Shown one piece after another: positions 47,501 to 60,139 of a stretch of 64,000 nucleotides of DNA. This DNA comes from Zoroaster sp. YZ-2022 (taxonomy: Eukaryota > Echinodermata > Asteroidea > Forcipulatida > Zoroasteridae). The DNA lies in NCBI GenBank assembly GCA_029582265.1, contig CM055827.1:2837423-2901422 (forward strand). Reading direction: 5' to 3'. The notes under the pieces were generated by a model. The model ran no database searches and was not told the origin of the DNA. It saw only the letters and a list, made by a program, of their open reading frames with translations. Position 1 is the first letter of the stretch; each line of letters opens with the position of its first letter. Position numbers and translations under genes: made by a program.

Positions 47501-49814
47501 TGATGGGCTCGTGAAATACATATAAAAAAAAAAATCCCCGAAAAATAATATTTTATGTAAACTCTTACGGAACAAAACACAAATATTTGTGAAAGATGTT
47601 CAGCCTTTAAAATGTCATTGTTGTATTAATATGAATGGATTTGGAGATATAACATATTAAAATAGACACAAAGTACACAAGAATCAGTATGGACATTTTC
47701 ACTCACGGTGCCACGCTTATACAGTAAAGTGGCATTGCATTTTTTCAGGAAGGACCCCGAATATTAATCACTTAATAATCTTTAACTTTTGAACTGTTTC
47801 ATCAATTTGTTAATTTTTAAAAAAAAATTAAGTTTGATATTTTTTGCCCTTTTAATCAATATGAGTTTTGTACAGAAACAAGGTGTTTGAATTTTGGGTC
47901 TAACATCCCTACTATAGAGGTCAAAATCAGTCAACAGCCTGTTTTGACTGTTGACCCAAATGTGCACACAGGTGCATTTTTGACTGGTTTTTACTGTCAT
48001 TTTGATCACCCTGAACAATACCAGACAATGCTTTTACTAGTCAAAAATGGTTGACTCATTTTGACCTGTAAATGTACTTACTATATTTAAGGTTTGACAG
48101 TGTTTGATTTTTTTAATTGCACTAGATATACCTCGGCAAGAATATCAACATTTTGACTGATTTTGACCCTTGTAGTAGTAGGAGGGTTAATCTGTATTAT
48201 TTCAGGTTTGTTTGTTCAATTTATTTGTTACATTTGTATGCTAGATCACACAGCTTGAGGTGCTGTGCAAACAGCTTTACGAGACAACCGACACCGGACT
48301 ACGAGCCCAGGCAGAGAAGGCATTGGTCAGTTTCACAAACTCACCCGATTGCCTGAGCAAGTGCCAACTGCTACTCGAAAGAAGCCGTGTATGTAACAGA
48401 ACCTATTAACCTATAGTGTACCTACATGTATTTGACTATTTGATACTTTCAACAGTGCATGGAATTGGTGTCCCAGTTTAACATGAACACGGCGACTGAA
48501 AATTACTGGCTCATTTATGCAGCAGCAACGGTAATATGACCTTAAAAAAAAACTCTAAAACTAGCACTCCGATTTCATGCCCTGTTGATCATGTCGACAC
48601 TGTCCTTTTAAGATTCTCATTAAGTCCAGGGGTAAGCTTGGGCGATATCGATTTTTTTTTCATCCACGATATATCGGCAAACATACATCGCGATTTTCGA
48701 TAATATCACGATTATATTTTTCATTCACGCATGATTGCTTTAGAGCCGATAACCACAGGTAAGTACCTTCTACAAGCATCACAATAAATTGCAAATTCGT
48801 TTGCGTTGTACTTATGTACTTCTGAAGGAGTTCGCTTTTGTTTCTCAATTCCAGAAGACAGTTGTAATTTTGCTTCCATGGAATTCCTGACTTGACTCAC
48901 AATGGCGATCTTTTTTAAACGCGATATATTTTTTAATTGCGATATATTTTTTAATCGCGATTTGCCAATATCTCGATAACTTAAATAGGTTCTCGATATT
49001 GCAATCGAATAAAAAAAGGTATCGCGATATTCGATATTATCATGTTATCGCCCAAGCTTATCCAGGGGTAGAAATTAACTTGAATTTGATGGTAGTCCAC
49101 AGGACTAGATATGTGAAAATTGTACTAGTCCTTCACATTTTTTAGTAGTCGTGAAAAAAGGTGGAAACGTGGAGTTCGTATTTTGTACTTACAACTTGAA
49201 ATATAGTTTAATTTTTATATAATTTTTTTCACTAGCCCATCAGACTATCCAAACCCCAGCAGCTAGTAGTCCTACTGCTAAATCCACTTGTGTTAATTTC
49301 GACCCGTGAAGTCAAAAATGAACAAAACGGCTTTCTCCTAACTTGAAAGTGTTGGGTGAGCAAGGACTGCGAGAGTAACATTTTACCATAGAGCAAGGGT
49401 TTCATGATAAACTGGCAAAGTATGGTTATATTCACCCCTAAAGGTGTATACTACGAGTGTATACATGTACATGTAGTTTAAGACCTCATAATCCTGCATT
49501 GCTTGACCAGGCCATGACCAGACCAGTTGTCCGATACATGTTTATTGTAACCTTATTGGTCAATTCGTGCCGTTTGATTGACAAGCATGTACAGTCGTTT
49601 TGCTACGTTTCAAAGAAAAGAACCAAAGAAATTAGTCATTGTCACAGGCCTTAATTGTAAGTGTAGCTGGTATTACTTCGTCTTCACTCATACATATGAA
49701 ATGACATTTTTATTTTACAGTCCGCTTATGCTCAACTCCTTGCTGCTACGACGCTGACTAAACTCATCTGCCGATCGACAACAGTGCTCCCACTTGAGCA
49801 AAGAATAGATATCA
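38571..49814 (+). CDS. XPO7: Exportin-7, exons 1-3
   Basis: Exon 1 38571-38588 starts at ATGGCGGAT and encodes MADLEQ. Exon 2 48245-48388 encodes [39 protein letters not shown] and QLLLERSR. Exon 3 49721-49814 encodes [18 protein letters not shown] and LPLEQRIDI, ending one base into a codon. All three join in frame and follow the N-terminus of exportin-7 (RanBP16) closely. That protein is a karyopherin-beta family nuclear export receptor of about 1,090 residues in animals that works with RanGTP. Only about 85 residues, covering the start of the importin-beta N domain, are present. No continuation is visible up to the next gene at 63.2 kb, except possibly within the N gap at 58861. Confidence 0.9.
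38589..42420. other. First part of XPO7 intron 1
   Basis: Apart from the weak frame at 39.7 kb I see no gene or strong repeat. The sequence is moderately AT-rich with short open frames. Confidence 0.45.
39668..40123 (-). CDS. Unassigned 151-residue open frame
   Basis: It is longer than chance frames nearby, has two CxxC-like pairs at most, and shows no domain I recognise. It lies in XPO7 intron 1 with no clear partner exons. It is most likely a remnant of a mobile element or chance. Confidence 0.15.
   Translation of the reverse strand: MLIREYLGLGFMNEPLWVVLEAVSASKYIVIDVAGFPIESKAIYLCHACSDLTAATLGQRLHEIRSKHRFRGDTDFQVKSEWLCLNRWALFLSYVNFEYRQVRCFSLSEIVFSLFQGSSSMRKRRNCACISRCVLIQRFVATLGMYSVADR
42428..43255. 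repeat. (CA)n / GTGGGGACA composite satellite
   Basis: About five degenerate units of 150-200 bp. Each has a (CA)n run, then (in the better units) GACGGGCGCTAGGGGACA, AAAGGATTTTGGGATTAAA, a TGTGGGGACA...TGTCCCCACA hairpin, CTAAGTA and a TCTGTCCCCATAACGCCAGT block. Units at 42430 and 42585 are closest; those at 42740, 42870 and 43050-43250 are more diverged. Confidence 0.85.
43256..44236. other. XPO7 intron, nothing recognised
   Basis: No exon or repeat could be supported in this stretch. Confidence 0.4.
44237..45795 (+). pseudogene. Decayed P2X7-type zinc-domain protein gene
   Basis: Three exon remnants sit in XPO7 intron 1: 44237-44507, 45031-45247 and from 45634. Family blocks appear in order. 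They are an acidic start (HSIDEEEEF), [16 protein letters not shown] split by an intron before [48 protein letters not shown] and [15 protein letters not shown]. This matches the cysteine/zinc-binding domain found at the P2X7 receptor C-terminus and in many stand-alone multi-copy invertebrate proteins. The blocks lie in different frames. Stop codons interrupt the start (TAA after MSDSS, TGA and TAG soon after), and at least three frameshifts are needed. The splice borders at 44507/45031 are still good. It is a pseudogene, probably arrived by duplication. Confidence 0.7.
45796..47900. other. XPO7 intron, nothing recognised
   Basis: AT-rich with short frames only. The MITE-like motif ATGGTGTTAACGTAAAC (45542) lies just before, inside the intron of the decayed P2X7-type gene. 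Confidence 0.4.
47905..48075 (+). repeat. Dispersed repeat, inverted relative at 55.7 kb
   Basis: The stretch GTCAACAGCCTGTTTTGACT, GACCCAAATGTGCACACAGG and GACTGGTTTTTACTGTCATT is found in reverse complement at 55690-55790. The function is unknown. Confidence 0.65.
48455..48612 (+). repeat. Dispersed TIR element, copy 3 of 3
   Basis: It shares GAACACGGCGACTGAAAATT, GGCTCATTTATGCAGCAGCA and ACGGTAATATGACCTTA with 34355-34562, but is truncated at the left. It lies between XPO7 exons 2 and 3. Confidence 0.65.
48633..49060. mobile_element. hAT-like MITE with 8-bp TSD
   Basis: Terminal inverted repeats TAAGCTTGGGCGATA are flanked by an exact 8-bp duplication TCCAGGGG (48625-48632 and 49061-49068). 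Inside it is rich in ATCGCGATAT-type motifs. There is no coding capacity. An 8-bp duplication and this terminus fit hAT. Confidence 0.88.
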
Positions 49815-50082
49815 GTAAGTGCCAGATAAGCATTTTACAAACTGTTTCATTTCAAGGGAAGGTGACCGCCAGTGCACATCGTGGCTCTCAGCGGTGAAAG
49901 TGCACCCAGTGTCTTGATGATTGGCCACGTTGGCGTCATGTGATGAGCGTTGTGCGTACACTTTATGCGTACACTTTATGCGCGTACATGTATGTTATGG
50001 TACGTGCATGTACTTCTGTCAGCCAATGATATTGTACACATACGCACATTAACTGCAAAATATGCCAAACAATGCCGACCTA

Positions 50083-50631
50083 TTAACTCCTTGGGTACGA
50101 CGCAATATTATGGACCGCTAGATGGTTTGCCGGTATTATTTTTTACCGAGTGAGGGCAGTGCGGCTAACCAAGAAACATCTGTGGGGCCGGGGAGCACCG
50201 GTCGAACCCGGCCGTGATATAGAGTGCTGGTATAATTACACTGCGCTGTTCAGCCGATGATAGACCAACAATAAGCGGGCAAGCTAAACCGGCATACCCT
50301 ATTCATCGCATGCGAAGTCCCCTACATTGAAATAGAAAGGGCTGTGTTCAGAAAGCTCTTGAAAGCGCTTGTGTTCAGAAAGCTCTTGAAAGCTGTGTTC
50401 AGAAAGCTCTCGAAAGCCCAACCTATTATACAACACTCCCATTCAAGAACAATATGGTTCACCAAACTATCAGCCTTCTTGAAGATTTCTATTCAAGGCG
50501 AAACCCCCATCAAATGCAGCTGGAAAATCAATCAACTCTGTACATGTTGGAACGCGGCTATACACGTCCACCGGCCCAGTGGCATCTCCGCAAGCCGCGG
50601 CTATAGCCGTCAGCCGTACGCAAGGGGTTAA
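50083..50631. mobile_element. TTAA-flanked non-autonomous element
   Basis: TTAA at both sides; inverted ends CTCCTTGGGTACGAC and CCCCTTGCGTACGGC. A 27-bp unit (GTGTTCAGAAAGCTCTTGAA) is repeated about three times at 50343-50418. No transposase. Confidence 0.7.
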
Positions 50632-50998
50632 CCAACAGTGATCTATGAATATGTGTACTCAACAGCTCATGTACAGTGCGAATAGCATCGGTTATGTTGA
50701 CAAAACTTCTTCTGACGGTATGCTTACTCTCTTTGAATCAAGACACACATTAAATAACCAACCTGTGAACAGCTTATTATGTTGTGTCACTAACAAACCA
50801 ATGATGGAAATGAATTCAGATTTTTTGTAAATATTCAAAAATGTGAATTTAGGAAATTCAAATTGGCAATAATGGAACTTTGTTTCAGACCAAATTATTT
50901 CTAATAATACAACATTTATAAAGTGCCCTAATCATATAATACATGCTCTAAGGCGCTGAACACAATTAAAACCTAGAAAATGCACAAAAATAGTTAAG

Positions 50999-52284
50999 AT
51001 TAACCCTAATTCCCTAGGCCCATTTGCTTACACATAACCTGAATCCTTCCTAACTCCCTAGGCCCATTTGCTTACACATAACCTGAATCCTTCCTAACTC
51101 CCTAGGCCCATTTGCTTACACATAACCTGAATCCTTCCTAACTCCCTAGGCCCATTTGCTTACACATAACCTGAATCCTTCCTAACTCCCCAGGCCCATT
51201 TGCTTACACATAACCTGAATCCTCCCTAACTCCCTAGGCCCATTTGCTTACACATAACCTGAATCCTCCCTAACTACCTAGGCCCATTTGCTTACACATA
51301 ACCTGAATCCTTCCTAACTCCCTAGGCCCATTTGCTTACACATAACCTGAATCCTTCCTAACTCCCTAGGCCCATTTGCTTACACATAACCTGAATCCTT
51401 CCTAACTCCCTAGGCCCATTTGCTTACACATAACCTGAATCCTTCCTAACTCCCTAGGCCCATTTACTTACACATAACCTGAATCCTTCCTAACTCCCTA
51501 GGCCCATTTGCTTACACATAACCTGAATCCTCCCTAACTCCCAAGGCCCATTTGCTTACACATAACCTGAATCTTCCCTAACTCCCTAGGCCCATTTGCT
51601 TACACATAACCTGAATCCTTCCTAACTCCCTAGGCCCATTTGCTTACACATAACCTGAATCCTTCCTAACTCCCTAGGCCCATTTGCTTACACATAACCT
51701 GAATCCTTCCTAACTCCCTAGGCCCATTTGCTTACACATAACCTGAATCCTTCCTAACTCCCTAGGCCCATTTGCTTACACATAACCTGAATCCTTCCTA
51801 ACTCCCTAGGCCCATTTACTTACACATAACCTGAATCCTTCCTAACTCCCTAGGCCCATTTGCTTACACATAACCTGAATCCTCCCTAACTCCCAAGGCC
51901 CATTTGCTTACACATAACCTGAATCCTCCCTAACTCCCTAGGCCCATTTGCTTACACATAACCTGAATCCTCCCTAACTACCTAGGCCCATTTGCTTACA
52001 CATAACCTGAATCCTTCCTAACTCCCTAGGCCCATTTGCTTACACATAACCTGAATCCTTCCTAACTCCCTAGGCCCATTTGCTTACACATAACCTGAAT
52101 CCTTCCTAACTCCCGAGGCCCATTTGCTTACACATAACCTGAATCCTTCCTAACTCCCTAGGCCCATTTGCTTACACATAACCTGAATCCTTCCTAACTC
52201 CCTAGGCCCATTTGCTTACACATAACCTGGATCCTTCCTAACTCCCTAGGCCCATTTGCTTACACATAACCTGAATCCTCCAAA
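50999..52284 (+). repeat. 44-bp minisatellite, ~29 copies
   Basis: The unit contains CCCTAGGCCCATTTGCTTAC, ACATAACCTGAATCCTTCCT and AACT. Variants recur exactly 352 bp apart: CATTTACTTA at 51461 and 51813, CCCAAGGCCC at 51540 and 51892. TAACTACCTA occurs at 51271 and 51975, 704 bp apart. This shows an 8-unit higher-order period. Left and right flanks carry TTAACCCTAA and TTAGGGTTAA, inverted. Confidence 0.95.
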
Positions 52285-52474
52285 ATCCTTCAGTAGTAAA
52301 GCAAACACATGACATGTATGCACACATGTGTTTCTAATCTGTGATACATGTACATGGCCAGGGACCCTCCCTGCATGCATGGAGCAATAAACAGTGTCCA
52401 CTGACCCAAGCACTGACCTTGCAATCACTATAACAAACATGTACATGTACCATGGAAAGGCAAGTATGCCTAAT

Positions 52475-52545
52475 AACCTCAATCCTCCAAAATCCTTCAC
52501 TTTGGCAAAGAGGATTTTGGAGGATTTGGGAAGGTTAGGGTTAAT
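52475..52545. repeat. Foldback arm pair next to the minisatellite
   Basis: CCTCAATCCTCCAAAATCCT and AGGATTTTGGAGGATTTGGG are inverted around a 15-base loop and end in GTTAGGGTTAAT. It is the same family as the hairpin at 6287-6350. Confidence 0.75.
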
Positions 52546-52722
52546 ACTGTGCAATAATACTAGAGTTTGTCGCTTTCTGTTAGGCCTTTCTTTCTATAAA
52601 AACAACTTAATTTTGTCAAGTTTACGATTGGTCTGTACATTAGGATCAATACCTCTTGGGTCATGGCTATGGGCGATTAAAGACCAAGCTAAATTAACGC
52701 TTGTAGATATCATGGTTTTTAT

Positions 52723-54071
52723 TAGGGCTGTGCCGGGTATCCGGCTATCCGGATACCCGACCGAAACTGTCATTACCTGGTTCCATTTTTCGGTTCCGAG
52801 TACCTGTAAGCAACTTTTTAAAATTGGGACTTACCATTTCAGTGTTGTGAACAGAGATCTTTGACTATTGAACAATGTAATGTTTACACTTTTAGGAGCA
52901 ATTTTATTCAAGAGATTACACTCTGGTAACGCCTTTGTAAAATATTTTACGGACATTTTCCATACACTTTTGTCCAACTGTTTGTGATACATTGTATCCA
53001 AATAGATTGGCTGCAGCATGCTACAAACAAGTATCAAACTAGCTGCTCAGGATGGAATGTTTGCCTTTTGTTCACAGTAATTGGATTAGTGTGACAATAA
53101 CTGCTGCTTTATATCTGCACTGGAGTGTGCACCATGATGTGTTAATAGAGGGAATTTTATTATAGGGGACGTCCACATTAATTGTTGTCCTAATAAAAAA
53201 GTGGTGTTGAAATTGGTTTTGTTGTGTAATTATGTTGATGTGCCACCGACCATCTCTGGCATATCACCAATATTTACATTTATTTACCCACCGATACCGT
53301 GCTCTCTGGTGTATTACATTTGCCGACAAGGTGACAATTTGTTTCAAAAGAAAGACATAAAAAGGGAGGTGTTAAGTCGGTCATTGTCTTTGAAACCAAA
53401 CCAGCCAGGCTCAGTGATGATCCATGTCATTGGTGGCGGTCAAATGCCGTTCGGTTTCCATCATTCGCAAGGATCGCCAACGAAGTATCTTGGTATTCCA
53501 GCAACGTCAGTGCCCTCCGAACGGATGCAGGGGCGCGGCAAGGCGCAAGCACATGAATTGTTTTCCTACAACGGATTAGTACCGCCCACATCGCCTTTGA
53601 TCGACCAATGACATTATTCAACACGTGTTGCTATACGCATGCGCTCTGATCACGCACACACCAGTGATCATTGTTTTCTGATGATATGATAGTCACTCCT
53701 GACACAGTCACGTGTGAGACTGTGCGTGCGTGCGTGTGATCATATCAATTGGGCTTTCTTTTGTACAGTGTATATGGTACATTGTAATTTGGGTTATTAA
53801 AGACACTTTTGTAGCAATTTTTACGGTTTTATTTCAGAAAAATAACTTTCAGTAAATACAATGTATTATCACCAAGATGTTATACTTTAATAAAGATCGA
53901 CTTAAATATGGTATCCTCTGTATTATAAAGGTCAATGTTGTTAACGTTTACATGTATTTGTACACCAAAGGAGGCATGTTTTAAACAAGAATGAAAACGG
54001 GTATCCGGGTATCTGAACTTTGCTGATTTCGGGTATCCGGTTCCAAAAATATCCGAAAACGCACAGCCCTA
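52723..54071. mobile_element. Decayed hAT transposon
   Basis: The exact 11-bp inverted termini TAGGGCTGTGC / GCACAGCCCTA are flanked by GTTTTTAT and GTTTCTAT, an 8-bp duplication with one mismatch. Inside, at about 53478-53530 on +, a frame encodes KYLGIPATSVPSER, the signature of the hAT C-terminal dimerisation domain. The rest of the transposase is deleted or mutated beyond recognition, so this is a defective copy of 1,349 bp. Confidence 0.9.
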
Positions 54072-54264
54072 GTTTCTATCCTGCAATAAAGACCACAAGA
54101 TATACCTTGAAGACAAAATTCAACACCATACATTTATCAAGAGAAGGCTATTGTCACGACCTTCATAATTTAGCCCCCCCCCCCCCAAAAAAGTTTGGTT
54201 TCTGGTCATAGGTCAGCGTAAAAGTTGGTGCAGTGAAATGCGTTTTTTTTTATATATTTACATT

Positions 54265-54799
54265 TTAACCCTTTCCTTACCATAGGCGACTTTAGTCGAC
54301 CAAGCTTTCACACAAAAAAGCACTCAAGCCTGAGCACAAAGGCCATTTGTTATAAAGCTGTAGTTTTGTTAATGTTCACCCTCCATACCCAAGCTTACAA
54401 TGGTTGGAAAGAGCAAGATCGGATCTTTCCATTGATGGTGAAATAAAATAAGGTTGCTATTATGCAATCCCTTCAAACTGGAGTGGAAAGATCCGAAATG
54501 CCAAACACCTACGGAGCGCCATGTGTTTGTGTACAAAAAAGTGTTTGAGTTTACAGATCACACTGAGGAAACAAAGACCAAGAACTTGGACATTTATTGA
54601 CCGATCTTAATGTTTTTTTGATTTTATGAAAGTGAATTCAATAAGTAAGATATTTTTTATTATTTATTTTGCTGTAAAACAATATCTTCAAGGTGATAAT
54701 AGAGTTTGTAAAATTGGTCTTTGAACACAAGCTTTCTGTTGTGTAAGAATGTGTGCTTCACGCTTGAGTGGTCAAACAATGCGGTACTGAGAGGGTTAA
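54265..54799. mobile_element. TTAA-flanked piggyBac-like element
   Basis: TTAA at 54265-54268 and 54796-54799 bracket 527 bp with ends CCCTTTCCTTACC and CCCTCTCAGTACC. Subterminal inverted blocks contain CACTCAAGC and AAGCTT. TTACCATAGGCGACTTTAGT resembles the end of the piggyBac-like fragment at 61.3-61.45 kb. Confidence 0.7.
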
Positions 54800-55689
54800 C
54801 ATGTGGGCAATTATCTGTGGAAGAGAAAAATATTTCATATTGATTCTAGACCAAAAAGGGAATCCAATCCAAGGGGTTAACATTTTTAAAAACTAATGTT
54901 TTCTGGGGGAAATATGGATTTTTGTGTTATAATTCATGAAATATGTAATTTTTGTTAAAAATTCAAATTGGACATTGTGATTAGTGGAGGCCTGGTGGAA
55001 AACAAGCACTTCATGTGTCCATATAGCCATTGTTCTAAAGACTGTACTTTTGAATTACAAAAAAACAAAAATTGTTTTTCCTGTTCTCCAGAAAAGTTAA
55101 AAATGAGAAAATCACACGTAATTCCGTTACCAAAGAAAATAAAAATAAAAACCCAACATTATTTTTTTCAAAATAAACCTCCCTACAAGTGTTATAAAAA
55201 ATATTTTTACAGTCGCCAGAGAAGGTTTGTATGTTCAACCCCAATATTTTTTTCAGACAGTAAAAAAGTACATGAAAACAGGATAACCTTATAATTAGCT
55301 TTTGAAGCTTCTGGCAGAACAAATAAAAATTGAGAAATCTGAAGCAGAAGCCATCTGTTTATAGTGGCAACTTCCTATAGATAATTTTTTAAACAAACAT
55401 GTATATGTTATTGCTTGGTGACCCCATGAAGTAGTAAATTGTGAAAAATAAATATGCCTATAATCAGGGTTAATAGCCAGGATTTGAAAATACATGTAGG
55501 GTGTCCAAATTTGACTGAATTGAAAAACAGGGCGTCAAAATGTTTTCGGCAATTTTTCAGCAAATAGGATCTGTTTAACAAAAGCAGTTTTGCAATCTTT
55601 TTTTCTAATGGGATTTAAAATGTTTTTGTAATGCTGCAATGGTTACATGGTTAACCGACCGAATACATGGTTACACGGTTAAATTTTGG

Positions 55690-55795
55690 TCAAAATGACA
55701 GTAAAAACCAGTCAAAAATGCCCCTGTGTGCACATTTGGGTCAACAGTCAAAACAGGCAGTTGACTGATTTTGACCTCTATAGCTACTTGCCACT
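55690..55795 (-). repeat. Dispersed repeat, inverted copy of 47.9 kb
   Basis: Reverse complement of the core of 47905-48075, with AATGACAGTAAAAACCAGTC and ACAGTCAAAACAGGC. Confidence 0.65.
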
Positions 55796-55934
55796 AAAGT
55801 GCAGCTAGAGTAGGAGGGTTAATTCTTATTGATCTGTGTCCATTTTGATTGATGGCTGTTGTGTTGGATACATATAGCATACTATACTGCATGTATGCAA
55901 ATGACAGAGTAAAATATGGTTTGCAGGTAACACC

Positions 55935-56306
55935 ATAATAATAATAATAATAATAATGTGGACTTATATAGCGCACGTATCCACCAAACTGGTGCTCAAG
56001 GCACATTACATTATTACCCCTGCTCATCAGGCTCATAAATCATTCCTGAAACCATCTCAGCTCCCTGGGGAGTATACAGCTCAATTGCTGCCATTTCAGC
56101 GCATATAGGGCTAATCAAACACAACAACCAACTCTGCCCTCACAGGTACCCATTTACCCCTGGGTGGAGAGAAGCAATTATGGTAAAGTGTCTTACTCAA
56201 GGACACAAGCACCATGGTCGCAGTTGGGATTTGAACCCACGTTCTGACGACTCAGCCATCAGAACACAAATCCGATGCACTAAACCGCTCCACCATGGCA
56301 CTCCAT
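55935..56306 (-). mobile_element. tRNA-derived SINE, diverged head
   Basis: The minus strand reads GTGCCATGGTGGAGCGGTTT, a B-box GGGTTCAAATC, the shared body (CCACCCAGGGGTAAATGGG, CTCCCCAGGGAGCTGAG) and an ATT tail at 55937-55960. The head differs from the other copies, so it is a subfamily. Confidence 0.82.
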
Positions 56307-56351
56307 TGTGAAATAATCCTTATGAAGATTATGTGGCTCTGAGAAGAACCG

Positions 56352-56530
56352 TGGTGAATAATAATATTAATAATAATAGAAATTTATATAGCGCAAATTG
56401 CAAGTGCCTCTAAGCGCTTACATAGAAGAAAGATAGATCTTGAGGTTTCATACAGTATACTCTGTCCTTCGGGAGAGAAGTGGTCTTCACAACCGCACTT
56501 CTTCATCAAGGATCTTCTATATCTCACATT
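56352..56530 (-). mobile_element. Second SINE-like repeat
   Basis: On the minus strand it ends in AAGCGCTTAGAGGC...TTTGCGCTATATAAATTT and an ATT tail. This resembles the tail of the first SINE family but has a different body. The head is not clear. Confidence 0.5.
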
Positions 56531-56659
56531 ATTACCCCAAACTGTTTATTCATTCATATCCAGTCCACCATGCAAAGCTTCCATACATTGTATCATATTT
56601 TTAATCAAATGATCGGTTGGCACCAGGCCAAGTCGGTTCCTTCAGGATGAGCAGTATTC

Positions 56660-56800
56660 TGTAATTAATGTATGTACTGAATAGTTATTAACATTATGTA
56701 TGTACTGAATAGTTATTAACATTAATGTACATGTATGTACTGAATAGTTATTAACATTAATGTACATGTATGTACTGAATAGTTATTAACATTACAGGGA
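56660..56800 (+). repeat. ~35-bp tandem, four copies
   Basis: The unit TGTACTGAATAGTTATTAAC + ATTAATGTACATGTA repeats four times with small length differences. Confidence 0.9.
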
Positions 56801-56886
56801 AGGTACATGTACTTGTACAACAATTGTACGTGTACATGGAGTAGTCAACAGAAAACTTTGCTAAAATCTCTTTGAATCAAGATTTA

Positions 56887-58098
<1,212 letters not shown>

Positions 58099-58300
58099 GG
58101 TACAACTCAAGGCATTGAGAAACATCTCAAGGAAATAGGAACATCTGTTAGAGTAGAATTACTACAGAAGGCGGCACTCTTAGGGACAGCAAGGATTCTG
58201 CGAAAGACACTCGAGATCTAAGGCTACGGGACGTAGCTTGACTCAAGGTGTAACCGGCAGAAAGGAAAACAAGATCTTTCTTTTCATGCTGTGCTAACGC
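58099..58300 (+). repeat. Second copy of the non-LTR 3' end
   Basis: 58100-58298 repeats 57626-57823 with few differences, including the AGGAACATCTGTTAGAGTAG and TTAGGGACAGCAAGGATTCT blocks, and is again followed by an ATA tail. Confidence 0.88.
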
Positions 58301-58530
58301 ATAATAATAATAATAATAATAATGATGGAGGCATTTTTAATGTGCTCTTACACGAGGTATCACAGCGCTGTACATTATTACCCCTGCTCATCAGGTGCAT
58401 AAATCATTGCTGAAATCATCTCAGCTCCCTGGGGAGTATACAGCTCAATTGCTGCCATTACAGCGCATATAGGGCTAATCAACCAACTCTGCCCTCACAG
58501 GTACCCATTTACTCCTGGGTGGAGAGATTT
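58301..58530 (-). mobile_element. Truncated tRNA-derived SINE
   Basis: Body and ATT tail only, with CTCCCCAGGGAGCTGAG and CCACCCAGGAGTAAATGGG on the minus strand. The tRNA head is missing. The tail adjoins the ATA tail of the non-LTR copy. Confidence 0.75.
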
Positions 58531-58860
58531 ACATATGTACAATAAATAACCAACCAGTGAAAGTTGCAGCTTACATTCACCAAAAGATAGTGAAAATGTA
58601 TTTCAGATGTTTGTGTAATCATTCTAAACCTGCAATGTAGGAAAGCTGCACTTTTCCTATATTCAAACTGCAAAGTATTTCACTTTTTCTACAAGTTAAG
58701 CATCTCAGACAAACAAACAAAATAAATAAAATTCCAGGTGAAATTGATACATCAGCTTGACATCAAGTACAAGGTTTTACTTTCAAATTTGAAAGGTTAC
58801 TTTTGAATGACCAATTCTGCACCTTCTTTAATAACACGCACGAGACAGCATCTTGGGTTT

Positions 58861-59360
58861 NNNNNNNNNNNNNNNNNNNNNNNNNNNNNNNNNNNNNNNN
58901 NNNNNNNNNNNNNNNNNNNNNNNNNNNNNNNNNNNNNNNNNNNNNNNNNNNNNNNNNNNNNNNNNNNNNNNNNNNNNNNNNNNNNNNNNNNNNNNNNNNN
59001 NNNNNNNNNNNNNNNNNNNNNNNNNNNNNNNNNNNNNNNNNNNNNNNNNNNNNNNNNNNNNNNNNNNNNNNNNNNNNNNNNNNNNNNNNNNNNNNNNNNN
59101 NNNNNNNNNNNNNNNNNNNNNNNNNNNNNNNNNNNNNNNNNNNNNNNNNNNNNNNNNNNNNNNNNNNNNNNNNNNNNNNNNNNNNNNNNNNNNNNNNNNN
59201 NNNNNNNNNNNNNNNNNNNNNNNNNNNNNNNNNNNNNNNNNNNNNNNNNNNNNNNNNNNNNNNNNNNNNNNNNNNNNNNNNNNNNNNNNNNNNNNNNNNN
59301 NNNNNNNNNNNNNNNNNNNNNNNNNNNNNNNNNNNNNNNNNNNNNNNNNNNNNNNNNNNN
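58861..59360. other. Assembly gap, 500 N
   Basis: A second gap of exactly 500 N. Open frames drawn through it are meaningless. XPO7 exon 4 could in principle lie here. Confidence 0.95.
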
Positions 59361-60120
59361 TTGCATGACTTGCAAAGTCGCCCCACTACTATACAAGGAG
59401 CAAGAAAATAAAGTATAAATAGTGTAATTCTTTCTAAAACAATTTTGTTGTGGAAACCTCCATAGTTGTAGTAATTAAATTTCTGCAAACATTACCTTCA
59501 ATGCTTCCACATGTATATAATAACATTTCACAGGTTGAGAACTCTCTACATATCTCAGGGGTGACTTTGAGTGGGGGGCAAGATGTTCAGCATTCAATAA
59601 ATAATGGCACCCTATTCTTTCGGCATACACAATCAATATTGCCTGAAATGTCAGCTAAAATAAGCAACAGACTGGATATTATACACTTAAAAGATAATTA
59701 TTAAAAGGTCACTTTCTGAGGTATGTCGACGGTGTTGTTGCACTTGAACTTGAAGGACTAGTAAGTAGTAGTAACGCTAGTACTACCGCTAGAAACGTGC
59801 CGTGCTCCCTCCCTCGTCTCTCATGTTGCATTAATTCACGGAACCGGTGATGAGACAACAAGTCCTCAACAACATCTCTGATAGGCACCGACATTCGATT
59901 CACAACGGATCAGCGGGTCAGTGGAATTCGGATTGGAATACCGCCGGCGCGACGCGGCTGCTTACTTGTACTACTAGTATATAAGTAGTACCAGCGTGCC
60001 GTACGCTCAGTCACCCTTTTCCCGCCAAACATGTACAATTTATAGACAAGGTATACAAGACTAAAGCTCAATTTTTTCGGCCAGGACGAAAAATCGGCTC
60101 GATCTTCGTTGACGACTGTT
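59361..60120. other. Non-coding, no feature
   Basis: No exon with recognisable similarity. Short frames at 59450-59704 (+) and 59709-59903 (-) show no motif. Confidence 0.4.
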
Positions 60121-60139
60121 GACGTCCTTTATATGAAAC

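Noticed and set aside
50999..52284. CRISPR-like regular array
   Set aside because: Units are contiguous 44-bp tandem copies with no unique spacers, in a eukaryotic genome; it is a minisatellite.
58763..59488. Long open frames through the second N block
   Set aside because: Same reason: undefined bases.
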